Source: Verrucomicrobiaceae bacterium (GTDB lineage Bacteria; Verrucomicrobiota; Verrucomicrobiia; Verrucomicrobiales; Verrucomicrobiaceae). From it: a stretch of DNA of 64,000 bases. How positions within the stretch are numbered: position 1 is the stretch's first letter; each line of letters opens with the position of its first letter. Both the position numbers and the translations under genes were made by a program. The notes beneath the pieces were generated by a model. That model was not told the DNA's origin. It searched no databases and worked only from the letters and a program-made list of their open reading frames with translations. Positions 41,279 to 49,083 of this stretch are shown here, in pieces. Location of the stretch: contig JAIBCL010000025.1 in the NCBI GenBank assembly GCA_019694165.1, positions 1-64,000 on the forward strand, read 5' to 3'.

Positions 41279-42264
41279 CGTCCGCTGCCTCCTCCTGAAG
41301 ATGAAGGCGGTCCTCCGCCGCCGGTCGGTGCACCTCCTCCGCCTGAGGAGGGTTTTGTCGAACTGCTCGATGGTGAAGTCGAAGAACTGCTGCTGCGTCC
41401 GGTCGCGGCGCGCAGGGCGATGACCGGCACGGAGAAAACCGAGCGGATCGGCTGCGTGCGGCCTTCCATCGTGAGATTCATCTCGATGAGGTCGGGCCAC
41501 TTCGTCGAACTCCATTCCTCCTCCCAGGTGTCCTCCTGCAACTTGTAGAACCGCCACGACAGCGATGCGACTGCGGGCAGCAGTGGCATCCAGTAGCGGC
41601 CCTGCTCGTCCGCCGCGGTGACGCTGTTCACGTTCTGGCTGGTCACGGACTGGTCGTCAGTCTTCGGGATCAAGTCCTCGCGTGACAGGCTTAGATTGTA
41701 GGTCTGCGTGCCGCTTGCTGTGGTCGTCGTGCTCGTCGAGCCGGTGGACTGCGTGCTATCCAGCCGCAGTCCGAGAATCGTGTCCTTGTAAGACGTGGGA
41801 CTCGTGCCGAATCCGAAGGCGTGCGGCGTGCCGCTGATCGTCAGCTCCTGCATGGGCGGGTCTGTCTGATCGGTGATCTTGAGCGTGAGCGTGCCCGTGC
41901 TCGGCATCGTCTGGAAGGTGAGACGACACAGCTCGATGAAGCGGTTCACCGAGTCGTTCTCCCGCTGCACGCGCTCGATGTCCGCGGCTCCGGTCACCGC
42001 ACCTTTGATGATGGCGAAGAGCGTGCCCGTGATCATCGCCAGGATCGTCAGCCCGATGATCACCTCGATGAGCGTGAAGCCGGCCGGTGGTCGATGGTTG
42101 TCGGTTGATGGTCGATGATCAAACACGGCGCGAGATCGGGGGCGAGGCGGCCCGTCGGCTGGAAGTGATGACACGGATGTCCGGCGTGAATGGCGCGGCT
42201 CCATCCACGATCCATCATCCGCCAACCACCGGTCACCTGCTGCTCTTCTGCGGCTGGTAAACAT
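41275..42264 (-). CDS. gspJ: Minor pseudopilin GspJ
   Basis: 329 residues. A prepilin motif AG|FTLIEVIIGLTILAMITGTLF places the cleavage after residue 62, so the leader is far longer than the usual 6-20 residues. The ATG at 42264 overlaps the gspI 3' end; an ATG at 42204 would give a 42-residue leader. The mature part has the minor pseudopilin fold (DIERVQRENDSVNRFIELCRLTFQ, WMPLLPAVASLSWRFYKL) and ends in a Ser/Gly/Pro-rich tail. Two heptamer-repeat arrays lie in the leader-coding part. Confidence 0.85.
   Translation of the reverse strand: MFTSRRRAAGDRWLADDGSWMEPRHSRRTSVSSLPADGPPRPRSRAVFDHRPSTDNHRPPAGFTLIEVIIGLTILAMITGTLFAIIKGAVTGAADIERVQRENDSVNRFIELCRLTFQTMPSTGTLTLKITDQTDPPMQELTISGTPHAFGFGTSPTSYKDTILGLRLDSTQSTGSTSTTTTASGTQTYNLSLSREDLIPKTDDQSVTSQNVNSVTAADEQGRYWMPLLPAVASLSWRFYKLQEDTWEEEWSSTKWPDLIEMNLTMEGRTQPIRSVFSVPVIALRAATGRSSSSSTSPSSSSTKPSSGGGGAPTGGGGPPSSSGGGSGR
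42088..42122 (-). repeat. Degenerate heptamer array in gspJ leader (1)
   Basis: Plus-strand units: tggtcga, tggttgt, cggttga, tggtcga, tgatcaa, a 7-base period over 35 bases, inside the sequence coding for the prepilin leader just before the cleavage motif. Confidence 0.65.
42203..42237 (-). repeat. Degenerate heptamer array at gspI/gspJ junction (2)
   Basis: Plus-strand units: atccacg, atccatc, atccgcc, aaccacc, ggtcacc, a 7-base period that runs up to the gspI stop and through the gspJ leader. Confidence 0.5.
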
Positions 42265-42757
42265 AAACCGTGACGGGTTCAGGTTGCTGATCCTCGGCCA
42301 CGTTCGGGATCGTGGCCTTGGCGGTGAGCTTGTACAGGTCCGCCAGAGTCTTGCCGCTCTTGTTTTGCAGGCCGGCGTCTTCGAGCGTGCTGGAATAAGT
42401 GACTCCGAGACGGTCGTCCTGCTGCGTCATGGCCATCTCGCCCGTGGTTTTCTTCTTGCGCGCTTCTTCGAGAAACGACCGCAGCCCCATGCGCATGGCG
42501 CTCTCCCGGTTCAGCGTGTTCTGCACGCCCAGGGCCGTGTTCAGCGAATTCGTAAGCCCGAGCACCGCGATGGCAAAGATGGTGAGCGCGATCACGAGTT
42601 CCAGCAGGATGTAGCCGGAGCGGGAGGAGTGAATGGGGAATGACGAGTGACGTATGACGTATGCAGATTGAAGGACGACGGCTCGCCCACGCTCGGCGAC
42701 GGACTCTTCCTTCGTCATTCGACATTCTGCATTCGGCATTCCCAGCTCCGGTTTCAT
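42233..42757 (-). CDS. gspI: Minor pseudopilin GspI
   Basis: 174 residues. The prepilin motif is SG|YILLELVIALTIFAIAVLGLTNSLNTAL with Glu5, cleaved after residue 48; the leader is unusually long and reads MPNAECRMTKEE, then SAYVIRHSSFPIHSS, a translation of heptamer repeats. The body (VQNTLNRESAMRMGLRSFLEEARKKK, RLGVTYSSTLEDAGLQN, VTVYVYQP) fits GspI. The start at 42757 overlaps the gspH stop by four bases. A shorter leader is possible only from internal, less convincing starts (the ATG at 42718 lies inside the repeat array). Confidence 0.85.
   Translation of the reverse strand: MKPELGMPNAECRMTKEESVAERGRAVVLQSAYVIRHSSFPIHSSRSGYILLELVIALTIFAIAVLGLTNSLNTALGVQNTLNRESAMRMGLRSFLEEARKKKTTGEMAMTQQDDRLGVTYSSTLEDAGLQNKSGKTLADLYKLTAKATIPNVAEDQQPEPVTVYVYQPQKSSR
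42639..42673 (-). repeat. Degenerate heptamer array in gspI leader (1)
   Basis: Plus-strand units: aatgacg, agtgacg, tatgacg, tatgcag, attgaag, a 7-base period inside the leader-coding sequence. Confidence 0.65.
42716..42743 (-). repeat. Degenerate heptamer array in gspI leader (2)
   Basis: Plus-strand units: cattcga, cattctg, cattcgg, cattccc, directly after the gspI start codon and of the same type as the array at 43454. Confidence 0.75.
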
Positions 42758-43488
42758 TTGGTGCTTGTCGCCTCCTTCAAGATGTCCGCCGTGAGTGCAC
42801 CGTATTCCACCTGGAGGACGGCGCTGTCGTTCTGCAAGGTGACCGTCAGCGGCTGGCAGATGCCGGAGGGCTGAAAGACCCAGAGCTTCATGATGTCGCC
42901 GGCTATCTCGGTGGCGTCGGCGTCATACCACATCTTGACCGCGCAGTGCATGCCCTGGGGGAACTTGTAGTCCTCCGTCCACTCCTCGAACTTCTTCGCA
43001 CTCTCCTCCGCAGACTTGGTGTAGATGACCTGATCCCCTGTCGGCCGCGAAGCGTTGGTCTCGTTCCCCGGGTCTTCCTCCGGCGGCGGTTCCTTGGCCT
43101 TCTGCTCCACTTCATCGAGGAACTCGGTGAGACCCGCCAGTTGCAAATAAGGACTCAGATACCTGGATGCGGTGAAGCCCGTGCTGCGAAACACCACCTG
43201 GTAAGGCCGCTTCTCCTTCATCGCGCGCAGCCGCGCCTCCTTCGCCAGCCGCGTGAGCGCCTCCACCGGCTCCCGCGTCTGCTGCTCGGCCTGCAGCCCC
43301 TTGAACGTCGGTATCGCCGCCGCCGCGATGATGATGATGATCGTCATCGCGATGACGACTTCGACGAGGGTGAAGCCGCGGGGGCGGAATGACGAATGAC
43401 GGAATGGCGGAGAACGATGGTGACGAACCGCCGGGGGCACGATGGCGCCGGCGCATTCGTCATTCGTCATTCTGCATCCGGCATTCAT
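42754..43488 (-). CDS. gspH: Minor pseudopilin GspH
   Basis: 244 residues. The prepilin motif RG|FTLVEVVIAMTIIIIIAAAAIPTFKGL with Glu5 is cleaved after residue 38, again a long leader (MNAGCRMTNDECAG at its start). The mature part has the GspH style: EALTRLAKEARLRAMKEKRPYQVVFRSTGF, and at the C-terminus WVFQPSGICQPLTVTLQNDSAVLQVEYGALT. The start codon lies in a heptamer array and overlaps the gspG stop by four bases (ATGA). Confidence 0.87.
   Translation of the reverse strand: MNAGCRMTNDECAGAIVPPAVRHHRSPPFRHSSFRPRGFTLVEVVIAMTIIIIIAAAAIPTFKGLQAEQQTREPVEALTRLAKEARLRAMKEKRPYQVVFRSTGFTASRYLSPYLQLAGLTEFLDEVEQKAKEPPPEEDPGNETNASRPTGDQVIYTKSAEESAKKFEEWTEDYKFPQGMHCAVKMWYDADATEIAGDIMKLWVFQPSGICQPLTVTLQNDSAVLQVEYGALTADILKEATSTK
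43387..43407 (-). repeat. Short heptamer array in gspH leader
   Basis: Plus-strand gaatgac, gaatgac, ggaatgg in the leader-coding region just before the GspH cleavage motif. Confidence 0.5.
43454..43488 (-). repeat. Heptamer array over gspG stop and gspH start
   Basis: Plus-strand units: cattcgt, cattcgt, cattctg, catccgg, cattcat. The last unit contains the gspH start codon and the gspG stop codon. Confidence 0.8.
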
Positions 43489-43943
43489 TTCGCCTCTGAC
43501 TTCTTCCAGTTCCCGATGTCATCCTCGTTGCCGTCCACGCCGTCCTTGCCGATGGAGTAGAGGTCATAGGACTTCTTCGACTTCGTGGCCGGGTAGCGGT
43601 ACTTGTATTCCTGGCCCCAAGGATCCTTCGGCATGTCTTCCATGAGCTGAATCCAGCGCTCGGGCACCGGCTCCGTGGTGGGCTTTTCCACCAGTGCCTT
43701 GATGCCCTGTTCCGTGGTTGGCGGGCGCATGTTCCGCGCCTCGTAAAGCTGGAGCTGGGTGGAGATGGCCTGGATGTCGCCCTCGACCTTCGTCTCCTTG
43801 GCGACATCGACGTTGCCCTTCAGCATGTAGATCGCGCCGGAGGCAAGGATGGAGATGATGGTGAGCACGATCACGATCTCGATGAGCGTGAATCCGCGCG
43901 GCCGGGTGATGCGTGAATGGTGGATGGTGGATGGTGTTTTCAT
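43485..43943 (-). CDS. gspG: Major pseudopilin GspG
   Basis: 152 residues. The prepilin motif RG|FTLIEIVIVLTIISILASGAIYML with Glu5 is cleaved after residue 17. The body is typical: KETKVEGDIQAISTQLQLYEARNMRPPTTEQGIKALVEKP, then PKDPWGQEYKYRYPATKSKKSYDLYSIGKDGVDGNEDDIGNW with the calcium-binding Asp residues of GspG. It is the main subunit of the pseudopilus piston. The leader-coding sequence consists largely of heptamer repeats. Confidence 0.94.
   Translation of the reverse strand: MKTPSTIHHSRITRPRGFTLIEIVIVLTIISILASGAIYMLKGNVDVAKETKVEGDIQAISTQLQLYEARNMRPPTTEQGIKALVEKPTTEPVPERWIQLMEDMPKDPWGQEYKYRYPATKSKKSYDLYSIGKDGVDGNEDDIGNWKKSEAK
43907..43934 (-). repeat. Heptamer array in gspG leader
   Basis: Plus-strand units: tgatgcg, tgaatgg, tggatgg, tggatgg, ending six bases before the gspG start codon (43941-43943) on the plus strand, that is, immediately inside the leader-coding region. 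Confidence 0.75.
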
Positions 43944-44012
43944 GCGGTGGAGGGGACGGTGTGCTGGTGTTTTGAAATGGAAGCCGGCGGTGCGGAAAAA
44001 GTTTCGACGTCA

Positions 44013-45257
44013 TCAATGATGACCGCGGATGCCGGACACGGACTGGAAGATGGCGGACACGATGGAATACGCAACGAGGCCCACGATGACCGCCATAAAA
44101 ATGATGATCACCGGCGAGATCATCGCCGTCATGCGCTTGATCTTCTTGTCCAGCTCCTTGTCATAGCGGCCGGCGCATTTCTCCAGCGACTTGCCCAGAT
44201 TCCCCGTTTGCTCGCCCACGGCGATCATGTCCACCAGCAGCAGCGGGAAGTGCCCCACCTTCTTCAGCGCACCGGAGAGTGTGGCACCCTCGCTAACCAT
44301 CGTCGTCACCTTCGCCAGCAGGTCCTGGATGAAGACGTTCACCGAAATCTTTGAAACGAGCCGGATGCCATTGAGCAGCGGCACGCCATTGGAGATCAGG
44401 TTCCCCAACGAGTGCGCGAACTGCGCGTAAAAGCGCGTGGCCATCACCGGCCCGGCCAGCGGGAGGCGCAGCTTCGCCTCATGCCACCACATGCGGCCTT
44501 TCGGCGTGCCGACATAGGCCTTGAAGAGGAGCGCGATGGTCACGAGCACGATGAGGATCAGCCACCACCATGTGCCGAGGAAGGTGTTGAACTTGATGAG
44601 TATCTGCGTGGCCATCGGCAGCTTCTGCCCGCTTTTGGAGAGCAGGTCCGTGATCTGCGGCACCATGAAGGTCATGAACACGATCATCAAGACCACGCAC
44701 GCGCCGATGAGGAATGCAGGATAGATCATCGCCTGCGTCACCTTGCTCTGCAGCTCGGACATCACCTGCAAGTTAGCCGAGAGGCGGCGCAGGATCGGCG
44801 CGAGCGAGCCGGACACCTCGCCTGCCGCCGCGAGGTTGCAGTAAAGGTCATCAAAGCTCGGCGAGGCCTTCTTCAGCGCCTTCGCCACCGTCGAGCCTTC
44901 GCGCAATTGCTCGCGGATGATGCCCGCAACCTGCCGCACGCCCGCGGCCTCCTGCCGCTCCTGAATCACCCGCAGCGCCTGATCGATCTGCAATCCGCCG
45001 TCGAGCAGATCCGCCAGCTCCTCGGTGAAGAGGATGAGCTGCGTGCGCTTCAGCTTCACCGGCTCGCTGCCCTCCTGTTTCGCTGACGACTTCGCCGACG
45101 CCGCGGCATTGGCCGCCTTCAACTCCTCCGCAACGCGCACCGGCGTGAGGGACTGCGCCTCCAGCTTCCGGAACGCCTCCGCCCGCGAGCCGACGCTGAG
45201 CGTGCCGGTGATCTGCTGTCCGGTGGCGTTGAGGGCGGTGTACGTGAAGGCGGGCAT
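44013..45257 (-). CDS. gspF: Type II secretion inner-membrane protein GspF
   Basis: 414 residues. N-terminal motif MPAFTYTALNATGQQITGTLSVGSRAEAFRKLEAQSLTPVRV, an Ala/Ser-rich linker, then two T2SSF domains: LILFTEELADLLDGGLQIDQALRVIQER, GSLAPILRRLSANLQ and FYAQFAHSLGNLISNGVPLLNGIRLV, VGEQTGNLGKSLEKCAGRYDKELDKKI. Three membrane helices are visible (AFLIGACVVLMIVFMTFMVP, WWWLILIVLVTIALLF and VIIIFMAVIVGLVAYSIVSAIF). It anchors the assembly ATPase and pseudopilus in the inner membrane. Confidence 0.95.
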   Translation of the reverse strand: MPAFTYTALNATGQQITGTLSVGSRAEAFRKLEAQSLTPVRVAEELKAANAAASAKSSAKQEGSEPVKLKRTQLILFTEELADLLDGGLQIDQALRVIQERQEAAGVRQVAGIIREQLREGSTVAKALKKASPSFDDLYCNLAAAGEVSGSLAPILRRLSANLQVMSELQSKVTQAMIYPAFLIGACVVLMIVFMTFMVPQITDLLSKSGQKLPMATQILIKFNTFLGTWWWLILIVLVTIALLFKAYVGTPKGRMWWHEAKLRLPLAGPVMATRFYAQFAHSLGNLISNGVPLLNGIRLVSKISVNVFIQDLLAKVTTMVSEGATLSGALKKVGHFPLLLVDMIAVGEQTGNLGKSLEKCAGRYDKELDKKIKRMTAMISPVIIIFMAVIVGLVAYSIVSAIFQSVSGIRGHH

Positions 45258-45263
45258 GGGGGA

Positions 45264-45298
45264 ATCAGTATTCAGTGTTCAGTGTTCAGTGTTCAGTC
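45264..45298 (-). repeat. Heptamer array upstream of gspF
   Basis: Plus-strand units: atcagta, ttcagtg, ttcagtg, ttcagtg, ttcagtc. With the array at 45353-45380 it forms an inverted pair. Confidence 0.85.
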
Positions 45299-45352
45299 GA
45301 TAGCAGGTTGAAAGGAAAACGAGGAACGCGGCAGTTAGCGGTTTCAGCGGAA

Positions 45353-45380
45353 CTGAATACTGAAAACTGAATACTGAAAA
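45353..45380 (+). repeat. Inverted heptamer array between gspE and gspF
   Basis: Units: ctgaata, ctgaaaa, ctgaata, ctgaaaa, complementary in type to the ttcagtg array 55 bases away. The gspE-gspF spacer RNA could fold into a long hairpin. Confidence 0.8.
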
Positions 45381-45392
45381 CTTGCCCCTCCC

Positions 45393-47090
45393 TCACTCGC
45401 TCGCCGCCGTCACCGTCAGCACCTCATCCAGCGTCGTGCGTCCTTCCCATGCCTTGCGGAAGCCGTAGTGCCGCATCGTGGCCATGCCGTCGGCGGCAGC
45501 CTGGGCGCGGAATTCTGAGATCGTCGCGCGGTTGTTGATCAGCTCCTGCATCTTCTCCGTCATCATGCAGATTTCCATGATCGCCATCCGGCCCATGAAG
45601 CCCGTGTTGCGGCACGAGCGGCAGCCGACCGGCTTGCACAGGCCGCCCTTCCACTCCATCGGGAAGTTCACCGAGCGCAGGAAGCTGTCCTCATAATGCG
45701 TCGGCTGCTTGCAATGCGGGCACAGAGTTCTGACAAGGCGCTGCGCCTGAATCGCGCGCACCGATGACGAAATCATGAACGGCTCGATGCCCATGTCGAG
45801 CAGGCGCGAGATGCCGCCCACGGCGTCGTTCGTGTGCAACGTCGAGAACACCAGGTGGCCCGTGAGCGCACCGCGGATGGCGATCTCCACCGTCTCGTGG
45901 TCGCGCATTTCACCGACCATGATCACGTTCGGGTCACCACGCAAAATGGAGCGCAGACCGGCGGCGAAGGTGAGGTCGATCTCCGGCTTCACGGCGATCT
46001 GCACCACGCCGTCGAGTTTGTTTTCCACCGGATCCTCGATCGTGACGATGCGGCGGTCCTTCGTGTTCAGTTCCTTGAGGAAGGTGTAGAGCGTCGTGCT
46101 CTTGCCGGAACCCGTCGGCCCTGTCACGAGAATGATGCCGTTCGGACTCTTGAGCAGCTTGCGGACCTTGTCCTCCGTCTCCTCGTCCATGCCGATGCGC
46201 GACATGTCAAACTTCTGGCGCGTGAGCAAGCGCAGCGCCACGCTCTCACCGTTCACGGAGGGGATCGTCGCCACGCGCACGTCGATCGGCTCGCCGTCGA
46301 GTTCGAGGTTGATGCGGCCGTCCTGCGGCAGGCGGCGCTCCGCGATGTCGAGGTGCGCCATGATCTTGAGGCGGGATACGAGCGACGACTGCAGCAGGCG
46401 CATGTTCGGCGGCACCGGCACTTCGAGCAGCTTGCCATCCACGCGGTAGCGGATGCGCAGGTCCTTCTCCAGCGGCTCCACATGAATGTCCGTCGCACGC
46501 TCCTTGAGGGCCTCGCGGAAGATTTGATTCACGAAGTTCATCACCGTGGCCTCTTCGTCGGCCTCGTCGAGCACGTTCACTTCCTGCGCCAGATCATCGG
46601 GCTCCGTGCTCGCGTCGCGGCCTTCGAGCAGCTCCTCGAAATTCTCCGCACCCACGCCGTAGCCCTGATGCAGCGCTTCGAGAATCCGGTGACGGCTGGC
46701 GATCTGCCAGTGTACTTTTTTCCGCAGCTCGTGCCCCACCGCCTGGCGCGCGTCGAGATTGAAGGGATCGTAGGTGAGCAAGGTCACCTCCAGCCCGCTG
46801 ATGTGCGTGGGATAAATCCGATGTCGCAGCGCCAGCTTCGCCGGGAAGCGGTTGTGCAGCCCCTCTGCCGCATCATCAGAGCCGTTCGTGGCGAATGCCA
46901 TGTGAAGGCGGCCCGCCAGCGTCTCGAGGAAGCGGTCCTCGTCCATGACATTCGCATCGAGCGCGGCATCGACGAGAGGCTGGCGTTTCTCCGACGCATT
47001 CTCCAATGCCAGGCGCAGCCGCGAGTTGTCGCGGCAGCCGGCATCGGTGGCGCTGGAGAGAAGGACGTCGATCAGGGAAGTAGAAGGCAT
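45393..47090 (-). CDS. gspE: Type II secretion assembly ATPase GspE
   Basis: 565 residues from the ATG at 47090; ATGs at 47120 and 47159 are alternatives. N1E-like domain (SLIDVLLSSATDAG to ALHQGYG), then the catalytic core: TDIHVEPLEKDLRIRYRVDG, GPTGSGKSTT (Walker A), ITIEDPVE-type Asp box seen as VTIEDPVENKLDGVVQIAV, LRGDPNVIMVGEMRDHETVEIAIRGALTGHLVFSTLHTNDA (Walker B and His box). The four-Cys zinc site CPHCKQP, then CRSCRNTG is present. It energises pseudopilus assembly on the cytoplasmic side and heads the operon. Confidence 0.96.
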   Translation of the reverse strand: MPSTSLIDVLLSSATDAGCRDNSRLRLALENASEKRQPLVDAALDANVMDEDRFLETLAGRLHMAFATNGSDDAAEGLHNRFPAKLALRHRIYPTHISGLEVTLLTYDPFNLDARQAVGHELRKKVHWQIASRHRILEALHQGYGVGAENFEELLEGRDASTEPDDLAQEVNVLDEADEEATVMNFVNQIFREALKERATDIHVEPLEKDLRIRYRVDGKLLEVPVPPNMRLLQSSLVSRLKIMAHLDIAERRLPQDGRINLELDGEPIDVRVATIPSVNGESVALRLLTRQKFDMSRIGMDEETEDKVRKLLKSPNGIILVTGPTGSGKSTTLYTFLKELNTKDRRIVTIEDPVENKLDGVVQIAVKPEIDLTFAAGLRSILRGDPNVIMVGEMRDHETVEIAIRGALTGHLVFSTLHTNDAVGGISRLLDMGIEPFMISSSVRAIQAQRLVRTLCPHCKQPTHYEDSFLRSVNFPMEWKGGLCKPVGCRSCRNTGFMGRMAIMEICMMTEKMQELINNRATISEFRAQAAADGMATMRHYGFRKAWEGRTTLDEVLTVTAASE

Positions 47091-47191
47091 TTTCGGAGGC
47101 GTGTAGAACGTGGCGGGCATCACGAAGTTGCGCTGGATTTCGGAGGTTCGGCGGGGCATGCGCACGATTGGCGTGCTGATCCTGGGACCGG

Positions 47192-48376
47192 CTACCGCAG
47201 TGCCCGCAGCACGAGCGCGGGACCCAGTTTGAGGACGAGCAGCACGGTGGCAGCGGCGACGATCACTCCAGCGATGCCGATGAGCGCCACCTCGAAGGCC
47301 TTGATGGCGGCGAGCGTGCGCGGCGGAATGCCGATGTCGCCGAGGGTGGCGAATTCCCGGGCGCGCATTTTGAATGAGAGGGTGAAAACGATGAATGAAA
47401 TGGCCGCCGCGGCGCACGCGAGCAGCGCGAGGCCCGCGACGACGGCGCCCTCGATGCGGAAGAGCGTGGAGAGCACGGTGTCCAGTTCGTCCCGCGGACG
47501 GATGAGCTGCGCGGCGGCCTTCGCGTCTTGATAGCGCCCGGCGAGAATGGCCTCGGACTTCGCATCGTGTGGCAGGACGATGGCGGCGGTGACGGGGTAG
47601 CCGGCCACGTCGCCGTGGAAGTGGAAGCTCCCGATGTTGGCCTCCGTCACCTCATTGAACATGCGCACGGCGGCGTTGCCCACGACGTTGCCTGCCTCCC
47701 GCTTAAGCACGTTCGCGCCGGCGTCGGCCTGCGCGAGGTCGTCGTGTCCATGCGCGCGGCCCTCGATGAGCCACGCGGTTTTCACATCGACGAAGACGGC
47801 GGCGTCGTCCGGCGAGAAGGATTCCGCCAGCACGCCGCTCACGCGCATTTTCAGAGGATAGATGCCGGCGATGTCGAACACCTGCTCGGGCGACGAGAAA
47901 ATGAAGTCGCCAGGCTTGATGCCGCGTTCACGAGCGACGTGCGCGCCGACGACGCAGTCTCCAAGGCGCGTGAAGAGCCGTCCGCTGGCGGCGACGAGTC
48001 TGCGAAATGAAAAATACTCCAGCTCCGTGCCGACGATGGGCGCCTCCTGCGCATGGTGGCGCACATGCAGCGGGATCGCATCGGCGAAGCCGGTGGCCCG
48101 GACTTCATCGATCTGCCGCATCAGGACGGGCTCGACCGGCTGGCGGCGGTAGTACAGCGCGGTGAGCATCAGATCGAGCGCACTGCCGCGCGCGCCGAGC
48201 ACCTGGGGCGTGGCGGCCGCACGGGCGCGCATTTCACGCTCGACGGTCTTCGCAAAGACCCGCACCGCCGCCGGCAGTGCGAGCGCCGCGCCGAGCGCGA
48301 GGGAGAGCAGCAGCGACTGCATGCGATGCCGCATCACATAGCGCGCGGCGAGTTGCAGGGCGGCGGACGGACTCAT
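47192..48376 (-). CDS. ABC transporter permease (FtsX/MacB-like)
   Basis: 394 residues with an N-terminal helix (QSLLLSLALGAALALPAAVRVFA), a large periplasmic domain (about 45-280), and then C-terminal helices (EGAVVAGLALLACAAAAISFIVFTLSF, AFEVALIGIAGVIVAAATVLLVLKL). The KMRAREFATLGDIGIPPRTLAAIKAFE loop is the FtsX/MacB-type coupling segment, with TLGDIGIP in place of the usual TLRALGAS. Only the three N- and C-terminal helix positions of a compact exporter are seen, so it may dimerise. Its start overlaps the stop of the ATPase gene by four bases. Confidence 0.82.
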   Translation of the reverse strand: MSPSAALQLAARYVMRHRMQSLLLSLALGAALALPAAVRVFAKTVEREMRARAAATPQVLGARGSALDLMLTALYYRRQPVEPVLMRQIDEVRATGFADAIPLHVRHHAQEAPIVGTELEYFSFRRLVAASGRLFTRLGDCVVGAHVARERGIKPGDFIFSSPEQVFDIAGIYPLKMRVSGVLAESFSPDDAAVFVDVKTAWLIEGRAHGHDDLAQADAGANVLKREAGNVVGNAAVRMFNEVTEANIGSFHFHGDVAGYPVTAAIVLPHDAKSEAILAGRYQDAKAAAQLIRPRDELDTVLSTLFRIEGAVVAGLALLACAAAAISFIVFTLSFKMRAREFATLGDIGIPPRTLAAIKAFEVALIGIAGVIVAAATVLLVLKLGPALVLRALR

Positions 48377-49041
48377 GCGGACAATTCGGTGAAGTCCACC
48401 ACGCGGTCGAAGCGCTGCTGCAGGGCGGGATCGTGCGTGACCAAGATGAGCGGGGCGCTTTCCCGCCGGGCGTAGTCGAGAAGCAGCGAGCCCACAATGT
48501 CGCGACGCACGGCATCGAGCGACGCCGTCGGCTCGTCGGCAAAGACAAACCTCGGCTGATGGGCCAGCGCACGGGCGATGGCGACGCGCTGACGCTCGCC
48601 CTGGGAAATCTCCCGTGTGAGACGCCTGGTGTGCACGGCAATGCCAAGCTGCCCGATGAGTTCGTGCGCGCGCGCGACCGATGATTCACTGTCAAAACCG
48701 CCGAGGCGCACGGGCAGCAGGACGTTTTCCTCGACCGTGAGGTAGTCGAGCAGAGCGAAATCTTGAAAAACGAGACCGACGCTGCGGAGGCGAAACTCCC
48801 GCAGCGCGCGCGCGGACAGCGAGTGGACATCGTGCGCTCCCATTTGCACGCGGCCGGCGTGCGGCGAGAGCAGACCGGCCATCACGCGCAGCAGCGTGGA
48901 TTTTCCGCAGCCGCTCGGTCCGACGATGGCCACTGCTTCACCCGGCATGACCACGAGCGAGTCCACGCGAATGGCAAAGGACTCGTTCGGGTATTCGAAC
49001 TTGAGGCCGGAGACCGTGATGCCGGTACTGTCGGTTGGCAT
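48373..49041 (-). CDS. ABC transporter ATP-binding protein (LolD/MacB type)
   Basis: 222 residues, the normal length for this class. Walker A GPSGCGKST (about 41-49), Q-loop VFQDFALLDYLTVEENV, signature ISQGERQRVAIARALAHQP, Walker B FVFADEPTASLDAVRR, and H-loop LILVTHD. The signature has SQGE rather than SGGE. It energises the overlapping permease, probably for export of a lipoprotein, peptide or small molecule, or for a periplasmic mechanotransmission role. No MacA-like adaptor is adjacent. Confidence 0.93.
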   Translation of the reverse strand: MPTDSTGITVSGLKFEYPNESFAIRVDSLVVMPGEAVAIVGPSGCGKSTLLRVMAGLLSPHAGRVQMGAHDVHSLSARALREFRLRSVGLVFQDFALLDYLTVEENVLLPVRLGGFDSESSVARAHELIGQLGIAVHTRRLTREISQGERQRVAIARALAHQPRFVFADEPTASLDAVRRDIVGSLLLDYARRESAPLILVTHDPALQQRFDRVVDFTELSA

Positions 49042-49083
49042 GAGCGACGAGGTGGCGGCGGGCCGGTGCGCCCGCCGCGAGCT

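Noticed and set aside
39068-41548. 826-codon plus-strand frame
   Set aside because: Antisense to gspK and gspL, which are supported by topology, overlaps and gene order.
42088-45380. Heptamer arrays as transcription factor sites (iterons)
   Set aside because: They are degenerate, lie mostly inside coding sequence of leaders, and no replication gene or regulator is near; slippage-type repeats fit better.
45834-47531. 565-codon plus-strand frame
   Set aside because: Antisense to gspE with its Walker motifs.
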